In this document: positions 1 through 9,706 of the stretch, piece by piece
How the letters are laid out: each line of letters starts with the position of its first letter
Position numbering within the stretch: position 1 is the first letter of the stretch
Source of the DNA: Rahnella victoriana
GTDB lineage: Bacteria; Pseudomonadota; Gammaproteobacteria; Enterobacterales; Enterobacteriaceae
Assembly: GCF_004330295.1 (NCBI RefSeq)
Contig: NZ_SJOJ01000015.1
Coordinates: 62,001-126,000, forward strand
Direction of reading: 5' to 3'
DNA: 64,000 bases
The notes under the pieces: generated by a model
What the model was told of the DNA's origin: nothing
Database searches by the model: none
What the model saw: only the letters and a program-made list of their open reading frames with translations
Translations under genes and position numbers: made by a program

Positions 1-244
1 CGTCAAAGTTATCGTAGCCGACGGAAATGGTCGAAACGGCGCGCAGACGTGGCGCATGGTCAAACAGTTCCTTATCCACTTTTCCGCCCGAACCCAGCAA
101 CCCTTCCGCATTTTGCAGTGCATCAAACACCTGAGCGCGGTTTTTATCCGTGATGCCATCAAATTCAGTGATGGTGAAATGCTCTTCGAGACGCTGATGC
201 AGATCTGCGGGTAATTTTTTATATAAAACAATAGACGGCTTCAT
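1..244 (-). CDS. ghrB: Glyoxylate/hydroxypyruvate/2-ketogluconate reductase GhrB (5' part only)
   Basis: Partial gene; the 3' end lies beyond base 1. The 81 visible residues begin [19 protein letters not shown] and run to a [11 protein letters not shown] motif. This matches the N-terminal substrate domain of E. coli GhrB (TkrA), an NADPH-dependent D-2-hydroxyacid dehydrogenase of the cytoplasm that reduces glyoxylate, hydroxypyruvate and 2-ketogluconate. The start codon overlaps the stop codon of the upstream MFS transporter as ATGA, so the two are probably translationally coupled. Placed after kguE and kguT, it likely supplies the reductase step (KguD role) of 2-ketogluconate use. The catalytic Arg/Glu/His residues are outside the window. 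Family assignment is firm; the exact substrate is inferred from context. Confidence 0.9.
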   Translation of the reverse strand, partial: MKPSIVLYKKLPADLHQRLEEHFTITEFDGITDKNRAQVFDALQNAEGLLGSGGKVDKELFDHAPRLRAVSTISVGYDNFD

Positions 245-1533
245 GACTTACTCCCTTGGGTTAAGGAAACTTCTTTCGGCTGAATGTTGGCCTTTCGCGG
301 TCTCACCAGCAGGGTTAAGCCTGCGGAAACCAGTAACGACACGGCCATGAAAATGAAGGAGGCTGCCGGGCTGCCTGTGTTGCCGTTGAGATAACCGACA
401 AACCAGGAACCAAAAAACGAGCCCAGCGCGCCCAGACTGTTGATCAATGCCATTGCGCCACCGGAGACATTTTTCGGCAGCATTTCAGGAATGATGGCAA
501 AAAACGGCCCGTACGGGGCATACATTGCCGCAGCGGCAATGACCAGTAAACTGTACGAAAGCCAGAAATTGTTTGTGCCAGCGGCCCATGAACCAAAGAA
601 TGCCAGCGCGCCGACCAGCAATAACGGCCAGACAAACAACTTACGGTTTTGCATTTTGTCCGATGCCCAGGACACCAGGATCATGGCGATAGTGGCGGCC
701 AGATAAGGGGCGGAAGATAACCAGCCCGCTTCGACCATGCCCATTGATTTTCCGTCGCGCAAAATCGACGGCAGCCAGAGCACGAAGCCATACACGCCAA
801 TGCTCCAGAAGAAATATTGCAGGCAAAGCATCACCACATTGCGCGAGCGGAAGGCTTCCCGGTAACCGCCCACCGCCTGAATGTCTTTCTGCTCTTTTTC
901 CAGCTGTGCGGCCAGCGCCTGTTTCTCCTGATCGCTCAGCCAGCCGACCTGTTCCGGCTTATCCTTGACGGTGAACCACCAGATAACGGCCCAGATCACC
1001 GCCGGAATGCCTTCGAAGATAAACATCTCGCGCCAGCCAAAAGATTTGATCAGATAGCCGGAAAGCACCGACATCCACAACACCGTCACCGGATTGCCGA
1101 GGATCAGAAAGGTATTGGCGCGCGAGCGTTCGGATTTGGTGAACCAGTTACTGATGTACACCAGCATGGCGGGCATCACCGCGGCTTCCACCACGCCGAG
1201 CGCAAAGCGGATCGCCGCCAGCATCGGAATGTTCGTCACCACGCCGGTCAGCGAGGCGAATCCGCCCCACAATAACAAACACCAGAAAATCAGTTTCCTG
1301 ACACTGCGGCGTTCGGCGTAAATTGTGCCGGGGATCTGGAAGAAGAAATACCCTAAGAAAAACAGCGCGCCCAGCAGGGACGACATGCCTTTGGTGATAT
1401 GAAGATCATCGTTGATACCGGCCGCCGAAGCGAAACTGAAGTTTGAGCGGTCGACATACGCCAGACTGTAAGTGATGAACACGATCGGCATGATGTACCA
1501 CCAGCGGCGGGTGGCGATCCTGGACTGGCTCAT
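241..1533 (-). CDS. kguT: MFS transporter, probable 2-ketogluconate permease KguT
   Basis: A 430-residue protein with about 12 hydrophobic segments, starting [20 protein letters not shown]. It has the feel of the anion:cation symporter (ACS) branch of the major facilitator superfamily, with an early [10 protein letters not shown] motif after TM1 and a central loop near residues 195-225 rich in charged residues. An AGGAG ribosome site precedes ATG at 1533. It lies between kguE (43 bp upstream) and ghrB (4 bp overlap), the arrangement of Pseudomonas and enterobacterial kgu operons, where KguT imports 2-ketogluconate across the inner membrane. Substrate is inferred from the neighbours; hexuronate or another sugar acid remains possible. 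No kguK (kinase) gene is visible; it could lie beyond ghrB. Confidence 0.8.
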   Translation of the reverse strand: MSQSRIATRRWWYIMPIVFITYSLAYVDRSNFSFASAAGINDDLHITKGMSSLLGALFFLGYFFFQIPGTIYAERRSVRKLIFWCLLLWGGFASLTGVVTNIPMLAAIRFALGVVEAAVMPAMLVYISNWFTKSERSRANTFLILGNPVTVLWMSVLSGYLIKSFGWREMFIFEGIPAVIWAVIWWFTVKDKPEQVGWLSDQEKQALAAQLEKEQKDIQAVGGYREAFRSRNVVMLCLQYFFWSIGVYGFVLWLPSILRDGKSMGMVEAGWLSSAPYLAATIAMILVSWASDKMQNRKLFVWPLLLVGALAFFGSWAAGTNNFWLSYSLLVIAAAAMYAPYGPFFAIIPEMLPKNVSGGAMALINSLGALGSFFGSWFVGYLNGNTGSPAASFIFMAVSLLVSAGLTLLVRPRKANIQPKEVSLTQGSKS

Positions 1534-1576
1534 AACTGTTTCTCCTGATAGTGCATCAGCACGGTCCCGACGGCGC

Positions 1577-2326
1577 TTACTGACGTAACAGTTCGACGTA
1601 ATGGCGCGTCACCGCGGTCAGATCATCACCCTCAAGCGGGAATTCGATACCGCGTGGAACATCCTGAGGCAGGCTTTTCAATAAAGGTTCCCAGCTGCCA
1701 TCGCTGTTATCGAGTGCGACGGCATGCCATTTCCCGGCCCGTTGTTCCGCTGCTTTAACATGCACATACCCTACATGTCGCGCCAGGCGCTCAGCGGCCA
1801 CTGCCGGATCCTGTCCGACCCACAGCCAGTTGGCCATGTCGAACGTCATGCTCAGTGGCAGATGCAGTGATTCTGCGGCAAACATAAACGCATTAATGCG
1901 CGACAGAATGCCGTATTCCGGCGTCTGGTCATTCTCAACCACCAGCTTTACCGGACTGGATGCCAGCAAGACTTTCAGCGGCGTCAGGTCTTCGCCCGGC
2001 TCAAATTCGCCAAGGGAAAACTTGATGGTGCGGGCATTCAGCCTGCGCGCCTCTTCGAAATAGTGTGGTGCATCAGGATTAAGCTTGCCACCCGGCGCAA
2101 ACAGGGCAAAAGGCACGGAGTACACGGCAAATAAACCGTTCTGCTGAATTTTTTCGGCCAGCGCAGGCAGGGAATCCAGATCGGCGGGAGAGAACAATTC
2201 ACGGCGGATTTCCACACCGTCGGCCTTCGCTTCTGCGATGATCGGCAGGACTTCCGCCTGTCCGCCAAGGGCGTTGACGACGCTGTTTCCGTAAGCGGCG
2301 GTGACAATGACGACTTCTCTTTTCAT
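1577..2326 (-). CDS. kguE: Sugar phosphate isomerase/epimerase-like TIM-barrel protein KguE
   Basis: A 249-residue protein of the xylose isomerase-like TIM-barrel (AP endonuclease family 2) fold. Visible metal-site style motifs are KLVVENDQTP (about residue 128), MTFDMANW (about 160) and the late GIEFPLEGDD near the C terminus. Pseudomonas KguE has this size and place in the kgu operon; its exact reaction is not well established, so only a role in 2-ketogluconate catabolism can be claimed. It is the first gene after the operator-bearing intergenic region at 2327-2539 and is followed by kguT and ghrB on the same strand. Start ATG at 2326 is preceded by AGGATAAACGTTC. Confidence 0.8.
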   Translation of the reverse strand: MKREVVIVTAAYGNSVVNALGGQAEVLPIIAEAKADGVEIRRELFSPADLDSLPALAEKIQQNGLFAVYSVPFALFAPGGKLNPDAPHYFEEARRLNARTIKFSLGEFEPGEDLTPLKVLLASSPVKLVVENDQTPEYGILSRINAFMFAAESLHLPLSMTFDMANWLWVGQDPAVAAERLARHVGYVHVKAAEQRAGKWHAVALDNSDGSWEPLLKSLPQDVPRGIEFPLEGDDLTAVTRHYVELLRQ

Positions 2327-2454
2327 GAACGTTTATCCTGTGAGGGCGCTGCGTAAAATGCGGCGCGGGCGATCATTTCCGAAACCTCATTTTAGTGGAA
2401 CAAATGACGGGCCGTGCCGTTGTTAACGTTTTGTTTCGTTTTATACACGCTAAT

Positions 2455-2468
2455 TGGAACCGGTTCCA
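2455..2468. promoter_or_regulatory. Probable PtxS operator upstream of kguE
   Basis: A perfect 14-bp palindrome, TGGAACCGGTTCCA, sits in the 213-bp gap between the LacI-type regulator and kguE. It differs by only one base per half from TGAAACCGGTTTCA, the operator known for Pseudomonas PtxS. A CG-centred palindrome is what LacI-family dimers bind. It lies about 130 bp ahead of the kguE start. The simplest reading is repression of kguE-kguT-ghrB until 2-ketogluconate binds the regulator. Confidence 0.8.
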
Positions 2469-2539
2469 TGTGACAGGACAAAAGCACAAAAATATGATCC
2501 CGCTCACGAAGAACGGGGAGATAACAGGAAGGAAAAGGC

Positions 2540-3574
2540 TCAGCGGGCAGCCGTGGAACCGCGCGCCATCAGCTCGCCGGAAAACTCCAGATCGGTGACC
2601 GGTTCGGTATTGCCCTGGATCCGCGTCACCAGCTGACGCAGTGCCGCCACGCCCATCTCGTAGGTCGGTTGCCTGAGCGTGGTGATCCCGACGCCCGCCA
2701 GATCCGCCCACACCAGTTCGTCGAAACCGGATAAACCGATATCCGGCCCCCAGCGCAGATTCAGCCGCTGCATGGCGCGCGCTACCTGTAACGTCAGCGC
2801 ACCGTTCACGCACATCACGGCTTTATGCTTATCCGCATGGCGCGCGACAAAATCCTTCAGCAGCGTATCCAGCCCTTCGGTATTGCTCAGCTCGATTTCG
2901 CCTTGTTCGGCAATATGTTGCGGGGACTGCTGCATACATTTCAGGAAGGCGTGTAAGCGGTCGAAACGGGTATTGATGGTGGCGGGTTCGCTGATGAACA
3001 GCAGGGCTTCAAAACCCTGTTGCAGAAGATGACCGGTCATCATCTGCGTGGCTTCGGCGTTATTCAACCCGATGACGTCACAGGCGAAATTCGCCACTTT
3101 GCGGTCGATCAGCACCATCGGTAAATTGGCCTGTTGCAGCGTGGAAATCGCCGCTTCGCGCATGCCCACGGCGTTCACCACCATGCCATCCACGCGATAA
3201 CTGCTGAGCAGTTGCAGGTAATGCTTTTCCTGATCCAGCTCGTTGTTGGTGTTACACACCAGCAGGGTCAGCCCTTCCTGACGGCAGGCGGCTTCAACGC
3301 CGCGCATCACATCGACAGAATAGGGGTTGGTGATATCAGCGAGGATCAGCCCGATCAGACGCGTCTGGCCGCTTTTCAGGCTGCGCGCCATCTGGCTCGG
3401 CTGATAATCCAGCAGGGAGATGGCCCGTCCGATGCGCTCTTTCAGGTCATCGGACAGCAGGTGTTTTTCACCGTTGAGATAGCGTGACACGCTGGTTTTA
3501 CCGGTTTTCGCGGCGCTGGCAACGTCACGTATCGTGGCGCGGACAGCCGCGCCCGGTTCCTGTTTTTTGCTCAC
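2540..3574 (-). CDS. ptxS: LacI-family repressor, PtxS-like regulator of 2-ketogluconate genes
   Basis: 344 residues. An N-terminal helix-turn-helix at about residues 14-60 (TIRDVASAAKTGKTSVSRYLNG, then a hinge helix YQPSQMARSLKSG) is followed by a periplasmic-binding-protein-like effector domain (GLILADITNPYSVDVMRGVEAA onward). The C-terminal part holds the LSGFDELVWADLAG and TTLRQPTYEMG stretches typical of the family. It stands just upstream of kguE on the same strand, with a PtxS-type palindrome between them, so control of the kgu genes is likely. Family membership is certain; the name PtxS rests on operator and context. A GntR (gluconate) type paralogue is the main alternative. Confidence 0.8.
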   Translation of the reverse strand: MSKKQEPGAAVRATIRDVASAAKTGKTSVSRYLNGEKHLLSDDLKERIGRAISLLDYQPSQMARSLKSGQTRLIGLILADITNPYSVDVMRGVEAACRQEGLTLLVCNTNNELDQEKHYLQLLSSYRVDGMVVNAVGMREAAISTLQQANLPMVLIDRKVANFACDVIGLNNAEATQMMTGHLLQQGFEALLFISEPATINTRFDRLHAFLKCMQQSPQHIAEQGEIELSNTEGLDTLLKDFVARHADKHKAVMCVNGALTLQVARAMQRLNLRWGPDIGLSGFDELVWADLAGVGITTLRQPTYEMGVAALRQLVTRIQGNTEPVTDLEFSGELMARGSTAAR

Positions 3575-3642
3575 AGCCTTTCTCCCCTCATGCTTGTCCC
3601 ACGGAGACTAGCACAGAGTGCCGAAAGGCTGCATCCCGTAAG

Positions 3643-4929
3643 TCAGCGCAATCCTTCTGCCGTTTGCACCACCGGGACCACCTCTACCTTCGGCCTGCTG
3701 CTCAGGGTAAACGCCGAAATGATCGTCACGCCAAAGGCAATACCGCCGAGGATCAGATAGGTATCGCTGAAGCCGATACGGTCATACAAATTGCCCGCGA
3801 ACGCCGAGAGGAAAATCGCAGCCAGCTGTTTGGCAAAGTTAAATCCGATCAGATAAATGGTCGCCGAGAACCGGACATCAAAAATCTGCGTGATGTATTT
3901 GAACACGCCGACCAGCAGGAATGGCACTTCCAGCGCGTGCAGCATTTTCAGCAGAATGACTTCAATCGCCGTGGTGGCAAAGGACGAGCCGACGATACGG
4001 ATCGACATAATGGTGCCCGCCAGCAGCAGCGTATTTTTCGCGCCGATGCGGTTAATGATCCACGGCGAACAGAACATGATCAGCGCGTTACACAGCTCGC
4101 CCGCCGTGGTGACATAACCGAACATTTCCGTGCCCTGCTGCGGAGACGCGAAGAAGGTTTTGAAGAATGTCGCGAATTGCTGATCAAACACGTCATACAC
4201 ACAGGCCACGCCGATCACATACAAAATCAGCATCCACAGTTTGCGTTCTTTCAGTAACAAAGCCGCCGTTTTCAGCGAGAATTGCGGCTGATTGGCACCG
4301 AGTTTATCCAGAACCTGCGCATTTTTATTTTCCTGCGGACGGGCAATCAGCAGCAAAATCATCAAAATGATCGCCGCGCCGGACCCCATCCAGAACACGA
4401 TGTCCGGATTGATGTTAAACAGCACGCCCGCCGTCGAGGCGCAAATTCCCCAGCCGAAGCAGCCGAACATCCGCGCCTTGCCGTATTCAAACGAACTGTT
4501 ACGGCTGACCCTTTCGATATACGCCTCCGTGGCGCCTGAACCGCCCGCAAACACGAACCCGATATACGCGCCGCCAAGAATGGCGCCGAGCACGATATTG
4601 AGTTTTAACAACGGGGCGAAAACGTAAATGAAGAACGGCGCAAACAGGAACAGCAGCACCGCGATGATCCACAGCAGGTGTTTCTTCAGGCCGAGTTTGT
4701 CGGAAATGATGCCGAAAATCGGCTGAAACAGAATGGCAAACAGCGACATGCTGGAAAACACGATGCCGGTTTCCGTTTTACTAAGGCCGATCACGTCAGA
4801 AAGCCAGATCGGTAAAAACGGATAACAGGTCGCCATAATGAAGAAATAGAGGAAGAAGTAGCTGCCAAATATCCAGAAGTTAGTATTTTTTTTATAGAAG
4901 CAACGATCGGAAGTTTGTGTAGGGTTCAT
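3643..4929 (-). CDS. rafB: Oligosaccharide:H+ symporter of the LacY/RafB family
   Basis: 428 residues from ATG at 4929 ([21 protein letters not shown]), preceded by AAGGAAATCACT. An in-frame upstream extension is dismissed because it would overlap the RBS-less end of the alpha-galactosidase. About 12 membrane segments, with the LacY-family opening ([22 protein letters not shown]), [20 protein letters not shown] in loop 2-3 and [20 protein letters not shown]. coli LacY and RafB are 417-425 residues. It follows the GH36 alpha-galactosidase by 59 bp in one transcription unit, so raffinose/melibiose uptake is the likely job. Lactose transport cannot be excluded from sequence alone. Confidence 0.88.
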   Translation of the reverse strand: MNPTQTSDRCFYKKNTNFWIFGSYFFLYFFIMATCYPFLPIWLSDVIGLSKTETGIVFSSMSLFAILFQPIFGIISDKLGLKKHLLWIIAVLLFLFAPFFIYVFAPLLKLNIVLGAILGGAYIGFVFAGGSGATEAYIERVSRNSSFEYGKARMFGCFGWGICASTAGVLFNINPDIVFWMGSGAAIILMILLLIARPQENKNAQVLDKLGANQPQFSLKTAALLLKERKLWMLILYVIGVACVYDVFDQQFATFFKTFFASPQQGTEMFGYVTTAGELCNALIMFCSPWIINRIGAKNTLLLAGTIMSIRIVGSSFATTAIEVILLKMLHALEVPFLLVGVFKYITQIFDVRFSATIYLIGFNFAKQLAAIFLSAFAGNLYDRIGFSDTYLILGGIAFGVTIISAFTLSSRPKVEVVPVVQTAEGLR

Positions 4930-4988
4930 AGTGATTTCCTTGCCGAAACCATGAAAACCGGCACTGTCGCACCGGCGTTTTTTTGTTG

Positions 4989-7115
4989 TTATCTGATTTC
5001 TTCGAAGCCCAGCAGCAGGGCACTTTCCGGATCCAGTACCGGCAGGGTCAGCCCGGCATTGGCCAGCCATTCGCCGCTCAGCACCGGAGATTCATGCAGC
5101 CATGCCGGTTGCACCCGCATGGTGTGACCGCTGCCGCCGCCGGCCAGCAATGGCGGTTCATCCAGCACCGTCACGCGATAACGCGCATCAGGTTTCAGCC
5201 CCGGCACCCGTAACACACCGGGTAACGACCAGGTCGGCATCGCCAGCTGACTGACCAGAAATACTGCGCTGTCGGCGTTTTCACTGACCACGCCGTTAAT
5301 CAGCACCGTCCCGTCATGGGTATCCACGCGGTAAACATCGCCGCTGTGCAATAAAGGGCGTAACTGCTGATGCAGGCGGGTGTATTTGGCGAAACCGGCG
5401 CGTTCCGCATCGCCTTCTTTCACCGGATCCAGTTCAATGCCCATGTGGCCGAACAGGGCGGTCAGGCCACGGAATTCGATGCTGTGCTGGCGCGAGGTGG
5501 CGTGGCACAACTTGTTGCCGATGTGCGATCCCATCACTTCCGGCGGGAAGAAATAGCTCATGCCGCGCTGAATTTTCTGCCGCTCCAGCGCGTCGTTATT
5601 GTCCGACGTCCAGAACCGGTGACTGCGTTTGAGCACCTCGAAATCAATACGGCCGCCGCCGGAGGCGCAGGATTCAAACTCGATCTGCGGGAAGCGTTCG
5701 CCCAGCACATCGAGCAAACGGTAAAACTGCTGCGTTTGCGCTGTCAGCGCCGCGCGGCCTTGGTGTCCCGGCTGAACGATTTCGCGGTTCATGTCCCATT
5801 TCACATAATCCACATCGTGCTCGCCGAGCAGCCAGCTCATGCGTTCCACCAGATAATCAAACACCTGCGGATTGTTCAGATCGAGCACAAACTGATGACG
5901 CCCGCTCGGTTGCTGATAGCCCGGCAATGCCAGCAGCCAGTCCGGGTGCGCGCGGTATAAATCAGAATCCGGGTTAATCATTTCCGGTTCGACCCAGATA
6001 CCGAATTCCATGCCGAGTTTTTTGACGTGGTCGATCACCGGTTTCAGGCCATTCGGGTATTTCTTCTCGTCGAGATACCAGTCACCGAGTGCGGCGCGGT
6101 CATGGTCGCGACCCCGGAACCAGCCGTCGTCGATAATGAAGCGTTCCACGCCTAACGCGGCAGATTCAGTCGCCATCTGCATGATGTAGCCGGGATCGTG
6201 ATCGAAATAAATCCCTTCCCAGGTATTGAGATGCACTGGTCGTGGTTTTTCTGTCGGGAAACGCAAAATCTGTTCACGCACAAAGCGGTGGAATTGCTGA
6301 CTCATGCGGTTCAGGCCGCTGGCGGAATAACTGGCGTACAGCCACGGTGTTTCCAGCGTTTCGCCTTGCTCAAGACGTTGTTCGCCGGGGAAATACAGGG
6401 CTTCGGCCTGCACCAGACGGCGGCCATCCACTTTGATGTCGGCGCGCAGGCGGTGGTTGCCGCTCCAGCCCAGATGCAGGCCCCAGACTTCACCCTGTTC
6501 CTCACTGAAACCCGGATGACCGATCATCATCGCAGGGAAATATTCGGAAGAGGTTTTGCCACGGCGGTTTTCCTGAATGATGCCGCCGTGATCAAGCTGC
6601 GTGCGGTGCGGCTGGAATTCTTTGATCCAGCGGCCATGAAACGCCATCACTTCACCGGCACGCTCCGGCAGCGGCAGCGTGACGGCCAGCCGCGTTACCT
6701 GATAGGACCCGGGTTTGAGGTTGGTCAGGCTGTTGCGCGCCTGCAACACGCCGCTGTCGTCGAGGCGCAATTCACTGCGAAATTGCAGCCCGGCAATCGC
6801 GTCTTCGGTGGTGATGATGAGCTGATTTCCCTCGTGCTTCACCTGCGTGGTATTGAACACCGGCGACCAGTCCAGCCCGTCGCGATGGCCTTCCATGCCC
6901 GGCGTGCCAAAAGAGCCGCGCCCGGTATCGGCACTGACATTCACCGGCGCGTCGACATCAATGCGGCCGTTCGGTACCGCGCGGCTCAGGGAAATCAGGT
7001 CATCTGCTGAAAACTGGCTGAGGCGCTTTCCCCAGTAAAGGATTTCGGCGAACGGCGTGCAGCGGACGATCAGGCTGGTGTGCGCGGCGGTTAAATGGAC
7101 GATCTGGTTTTCCAT
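4989..7115 (-). CDS. rafA: Alpha-galactosidase, glycoside hydrolase family 36 (RafA type)
   Basis: 708 residues, the length of E. coli RafA and other tetrameric GH36 enzymes. An N-terminal beta-supersandwich domain is followed by the catalytic barrel starting around [17 protein letters not shown]. The retaining nucleophile is Asp441 in VKWDMNREI and the acid/base is Asp505 in [11 protein letters not shown]; a C-terminal beta domain ends the protein. There is no signal peptide, so it should hydrolyse terminal alpha-1,6-galactose from imported raffinose or melibiose in the cytoplasm. It is the first structural gene downstream of a perfect RafR-type operator and is followed by rafB. No sucrose hydrolase (rafD) is present in the cluster, so melibiose may be as relevant as raffinose. 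Confidence 0.93.
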   Translation of the reverse strand: MENQIVHLTAAHTSLIVRCTPFAEILYWGKRLSQFSADDLISLSRAVPNGRIDVDAPVNVSADTGRGSFGTPGMEGHRDGLDWSPVFNTTQVKHEGNQLIITTEDAIAGLQFRSELRLDDSGVLQARNSLTNLKPGSYQVTRLAVTLPLPERAGEVMAFHGRWIKEFQPHRTQLDHGGIIQENRRGKTSSEYFPAMMIGHPGFSEEQGEVWGLHLGWSGNHRLRADIKVDGRRLVQAEALYFPGEQRLEQGETLETPWLYASYSASGLNRMSQQFHRFVREQILRFPTEKPRPVHLNTWEGIYFDHDPGYIMQMATESAALGVERFIIDDGWFRGRDHDRAALGDWYLDEKKYPNGLKPVIDHVKKLGMEFGIWVEPEMINPDSDLYRAHPDWLLALPGYQQPSGRHQFVLDLNNPQVFDYLVERMSWLLGEHDVDYVKWDMNREIVQPGHQGRAALTAQTQQFYRLLDVLGERFPQIEFESCASGGGRIDFEVLKRSHRFWTSDNNDALERQKIQRGMSYFFPPEVMGSHIGNKLCHATSRQHSIEFRGLTALFGHMGIELDPVKEGDAERAGFAKYTRLHQQLRPLLHSGDVYRVDTHDGTVLINGVVSENADSAVFLVSQLAMPTWSLPGVLRVPGLKPDARYRVTVLDEPPLLAGGGSGHTMRVQPAWLHESPVLSGEWLANAGLTLPVLDPESALLLGFEEIR

Positions 7116-7179
7116 AGTTTCACGACTCCGTCAGAAGAAACGCGCCTGCAAAAAACGCGATTTGATGGTGTAACTATTG

Positions 7180-7197
7180 ATCCGAAACGTTTCGGAT
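7180..7197. promoter_or_regulatory. RafR-type operator upstream of rafA
   Basis: An 18-bp perfect palindrome, ATCCGAAACGTTTCGGAT, lies 64 bp upstream of the rafA start in the rafR-rafA gap. The core CCGAAACGTTTCGG is that described for RafR operators of the E. coli plasmid raf operon. E. coli raf has two such boxes flanking the -35 region; only one perfect copy is seen here. Confidence 0.85.
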
Positions 7198-7257
7198 GGG
7201 AAATGTGAATCGTCAGATTTGTGATATAGGGTGGAAAAATAACCGGAAGGGGAAATA

Positions 7258-8265
7258 TCAGCGTGGTGGATGTACGGTGACGCCTGCCTGTAATTCCGGC
7301 TGCCAGAGCACCTGTAAATCCGTCAGCGGTTCATTGCGGATCAGCGCGAGAGTCATGGTGGCAATTTGCAGCCCGACCGCTTCGCGGGTGCCCTGCCGGA
7401 CGGCGGTCACGGCGACATCGGGCACGCTGTCGGACGGCAATCCGTCAAAAATAATCAGCGACACGCCGCCGCTGAGCAACAGACCGGCTTCGTGCAACGC
7501 CAGCGCCGCGCCTTCGCCGTGCATATTGCAGTCGCAGACTATCGCCGTAGGCGGCACCGGTAAAGCCAGCAACGCCTGCGTGGTCTGATATCCGGCGCGA
7601 CGGCTGGGGCTGATTTTGTGAATGTAATCCGGAACTTGCGTCAGACCGTTTGCCTGCAATCCGTCGAGATAACCCTGATAACGCTGTCCGATAAAGGACT
7701 GCTGATTGTTCTCGCCGAGAAACGCGATGCGCTGATGGCCGAGTGCGGCAAGATGATCGACTGCCATCTGCATACCGGCGCGGTTATCGAAATCAAACCA
7801 GGCGTAATCCTGCGTCAGACAGCCGCTGCGACCGAGCGCCAGAAACGGGAAATGACGCTGCTGCAAATCCAGCAGGCGCGGATCGTTATCCAGCGTATGC
7901 GCCACCAGCATGGCATCGACGCGTTTGCTTTCGATAAGACGCCGCCAGGAAAAGGTGCCTAATTCATCCGGTACCAGCAGTAAATCGATTTCATATTTGG
8001 CCAGTTCGCGGGTGATGCAGCCGACCATTTCGATAAACGCAGAGTTGCTTAACGGATGGGAAGTGAAGGGGAAAATGAGACCAACGGCGTCGATCTTACC
8101 CATTTTTAACCGGCGGGCGAGGGTATTCGGGCGATAACCGCGAAGCCGGGCGGCGGCCTGAACCCGTGCGCGGGTGTCTGCTGAAACGTCATCGTAACCG
8201 TTCAGCGCACGGCTGACGGTGGTCACGGAAATACCGAGATCTTTCGCGATAGCTTTCAGAGACAT
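7258..8265 (-). CDS. rafR: LacI-family repressor of the raf operon
   Basis: 335 residues beginning MSLKAIAKDLGISVTTVSRALNGYDDVS, a clear LacI-type helix-turn-helix with the hinge helix at YRPNTLARRLKMGK (about residues 46-59). An effector domain follows (VGLIFPFTSHPLSNSAFIEMVG). It is encoded immediately before rafA on the same strand, with a CCGAAACGTTTCGG palindrome between them. An alpha-galactoside-responsive repressor of rafAB is therefore the natural reading. The ribosome site before ATG at 8265 is weak (GGGTGTCAGT), consistent with low expression. Confidence 0.85.
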   Translation of the reverse strand: MSLKAIAKDLGISVTTVSRALNGYDDVSADTRARVQAAARLRGYRPNTLARRLKMGKIDAVGLIFPFTSHPLSNSAFIEMVGCITRELAKYEIDLLLVPDELGTFSWRRLIESKRVDAMLVAHTLDNDPRLLDLQQRHFPFLALGRSGCLTQDYAWFDFDNRAGMQMAVDHLAALGHQRIAFLGENNQQSFIGQRYQGYLDGLQANGLTQVPDYIHKISPSRRAGYQTTQALLALPVPPTAIVCDCNMHGEGAALALHEAGLLLSGGVSLIIFDGLPSDSVPDVAVTAVRQGTREAVGLQIATMTLALIRNEPLTDLQVLWQPELQAGVTVHPPR

Positions 8266-8318
8266 ACTGACACCCGTAACGCAGTTGAGAAGACACGTTG
8301 CGGGAGAATATCACAAGC

Positions 8319-8345
8319 CAAACAAAACGGGGCCATGTGGCCCCG
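8319..8345 (-). terminator. Intrinsic terminator after yiaD
   Basis: A perfect 8-bp stem (CGGGGCCA / TGGCCCCG at 8328-8345, 2-nt loop) is followed on the minus strand by TTTTGTTT. It sits 33 bp past the yiaD stop and separates it from the raf genes. Confidence 0.75.
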
Positions 8346-8378
8346 CTGTTATCAGGGGTATTACAGCGTTTCAGATTT

Positions 8379-9041
8379 TTACTGCAACGGACTCAGCGTG
8401 ATTTCCACGCGGCGGTTCTGCGCTTTACCGGCTTCCGTGCTGTTGCTGGCGATCGGATTATCCGGGCCTGCACCGGTGGTATGAACACGGCTGCCTTCAA
8501 CACCCTGAGTGATCAGTGCGCTGCCCACGCCGTCCGCACGTTGCTGTGACAGTTTCATGTTCAGCGCGCGGGTGCCGGTGCTGTCGGTGTAACCGACCAC
8601 GTTAACGGCGGTTTTCGGATACTCTTTCAGCACCATCGCCACGCCGGTCAGCGTGTTCGCGCCTGCCGGTTTCAGCGTGCTGCTGTTGGTGTCGAAGGTC
8701 ACGTTGTTTGGCATGTTCAGCACGATGTTATCGCCCTGACGGGTCACGCTGACGCCGGTGCCTTTCATTTTGTCGCGCAGTTTAGATTCCTGCACATCCA
8801 TGTAATAGCCCGCACCGCCACCCAGTGCAGCGCCTGCCGCCGCGCCGATCAGCGCGCCTTTGCCGCGATCGTGTTTAGAAGAAGACAGCATACCGACGCC
8901 TGCGCCGAGCGCGGCACCAATACCGGCGCCAATGCCGGATTTCCCTGCTTCTGATTCGCCGGTGTAAGGGTTAGTGGTACAGGCAGACAGGCCAATCGTG
9001 ACGCAAAGTACGCCCGCAACCACAAGTAATCTTTTGCTCAT
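8379..9041 (-). CDS. yiaD: OmpA-family outer-membrane lipoprotein YiaD
   Basis: 220 residues, nearly collinear with E. coli YiaD (219). A lipoprotein signal ends at the lipobox LSAC (Cys21). A glycine-zipper stretch (about residues 32-80, GIGAGIGAALGAGVG and GAAAGAALGGGAGYYMD) follows, then a C-terminal OmpA domain (about residues 105-220) with the peptidoglycan-binding block NVVGYTDSTGTRALNMKLSQQRADGV and the terminal AQNRRVEITL. It anchors in the outer membrane and binds peptidoglycan; YiaD was isolated in E. coli as a suppressor of BamD defects. In E. coli yiaD sits beside ghrB. Here the raf and kgu genes separate the two. Confidence 0.95.
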   Translation of the reverse strand: MSKRLLVVAGVLCVTIGLSACTTNPYTGESEAGKSGIGAGIGAALGAGVGMLSSSKHDRGKGALIGAAAGAALGGGAGYYMDVQESKLRDKMKGTGVSVTRQGDNIVLNMPNNVTFDTNSSTLKPAGANTLTGVAMVLKEYPKTAVNVVGYTDSTGTRALNMKLSQQRADGVGSALITQGVEGSRVHTTGAGPDNPIASNSTEAGKAQNRRVEITLSPLQ

Positions 9042-9262
9042 CTTATTTCCTTCAGGATGTTTATTATTCAGAACTTCACCGCTGCATTATGACTGTGCGC
9101 TTTCCGACAAGTTGCACAGAAAAAGGTGTCAAAACATAAACAAATGCAACGGGAGGACATCAGTCCTGCGGCGTTCCGGCGCTCTTTATGCGCAATTTCG
9201 GGGCGTTAAGCAGTAGGAGAATTCCGGATATCCGTTTTTGTCTTTTTACGGATTTTCAGAAC

Positions 9263-9706
9263 TTATTCAGAAAGGGGACGATACCAGCGCAGAATATACG
9301 TGGGCATGTCAGTGCCGGGATGGCGGGTGCTGGCAGTGACTTCAAACTTTTCCTTGCGATAGAACGCCACCGCGCGGTCGTTTTGCTGATACACCTCCAG
9401 CAACAGCACCGGATATTCCTCTTTGGCCGCCGCCATCAGGCGCTGCGCGGTGCCGTCACCGTAATGCGAGGCTTCCACAAACAGCGCGCCGATAAACTGC
9501 TGATTCAGCACGCTGATAAAGCCACAAACCTGATCATTTTCGTCGCAATCAACCCAGGTTCTGGCTTTGGGCAGAAATTCTTCCCTGACCATTTGCAGGC
9601 TTTCAATCCAGTAGGATTCAGCAATAAAAGCATGGGAAAGTAATGAACTGCGCAGCCAGAGCATAAGAATGGCGTCGGTATCGCCGGGCCGCGCAGCGCG
9701 GATCAT
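9263..9706 (-). CDS. yiaC: GNAT-family N-acetyltransferase YiaC
   Basis: 147 residues from ATG at 9706 (MIRAARPGDTDAILMLWLRS). The start overlaps the tag stop codon as ATGA, which settles the choice over a longer in-frame extension. GNAT features: beta4 ALFVEASHYGDGTAQRLM in the acetyl-CoA loop region and LLLEVYQQNDRAVAFYRKEKFEV (motif B). E. coli YiaC has the same size and order (tag-yiaC) and is reported as a lysine acetyltransferase. The acetyl-CoA loop reads YGDGTAQ rather than the usual RGxG, a mild departure from the family. Target proteins cannot be read from sequence. Confidence 0.88.
   Translation of the reverse strand: MIRAARPGDTDAILMLWLRSSLLSHAFIAESYWIESLQMVREEFLPKARTWVDCDENDQVCGFISVLNQQFIGALFVEASHYGDGTAQRLMAAAKEEYPVLLLEVYQQNDRAVAFYRKEKFEVTASTRHPGTDMPTYILRWYRPLSE

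Noticed and set aside
3484-4257. Plus-strand open frame opposite ptxS and rafB
   Set aside because: Low-complexity Arg/Gln/His-rich shadow crossing two real minus-strand genes.
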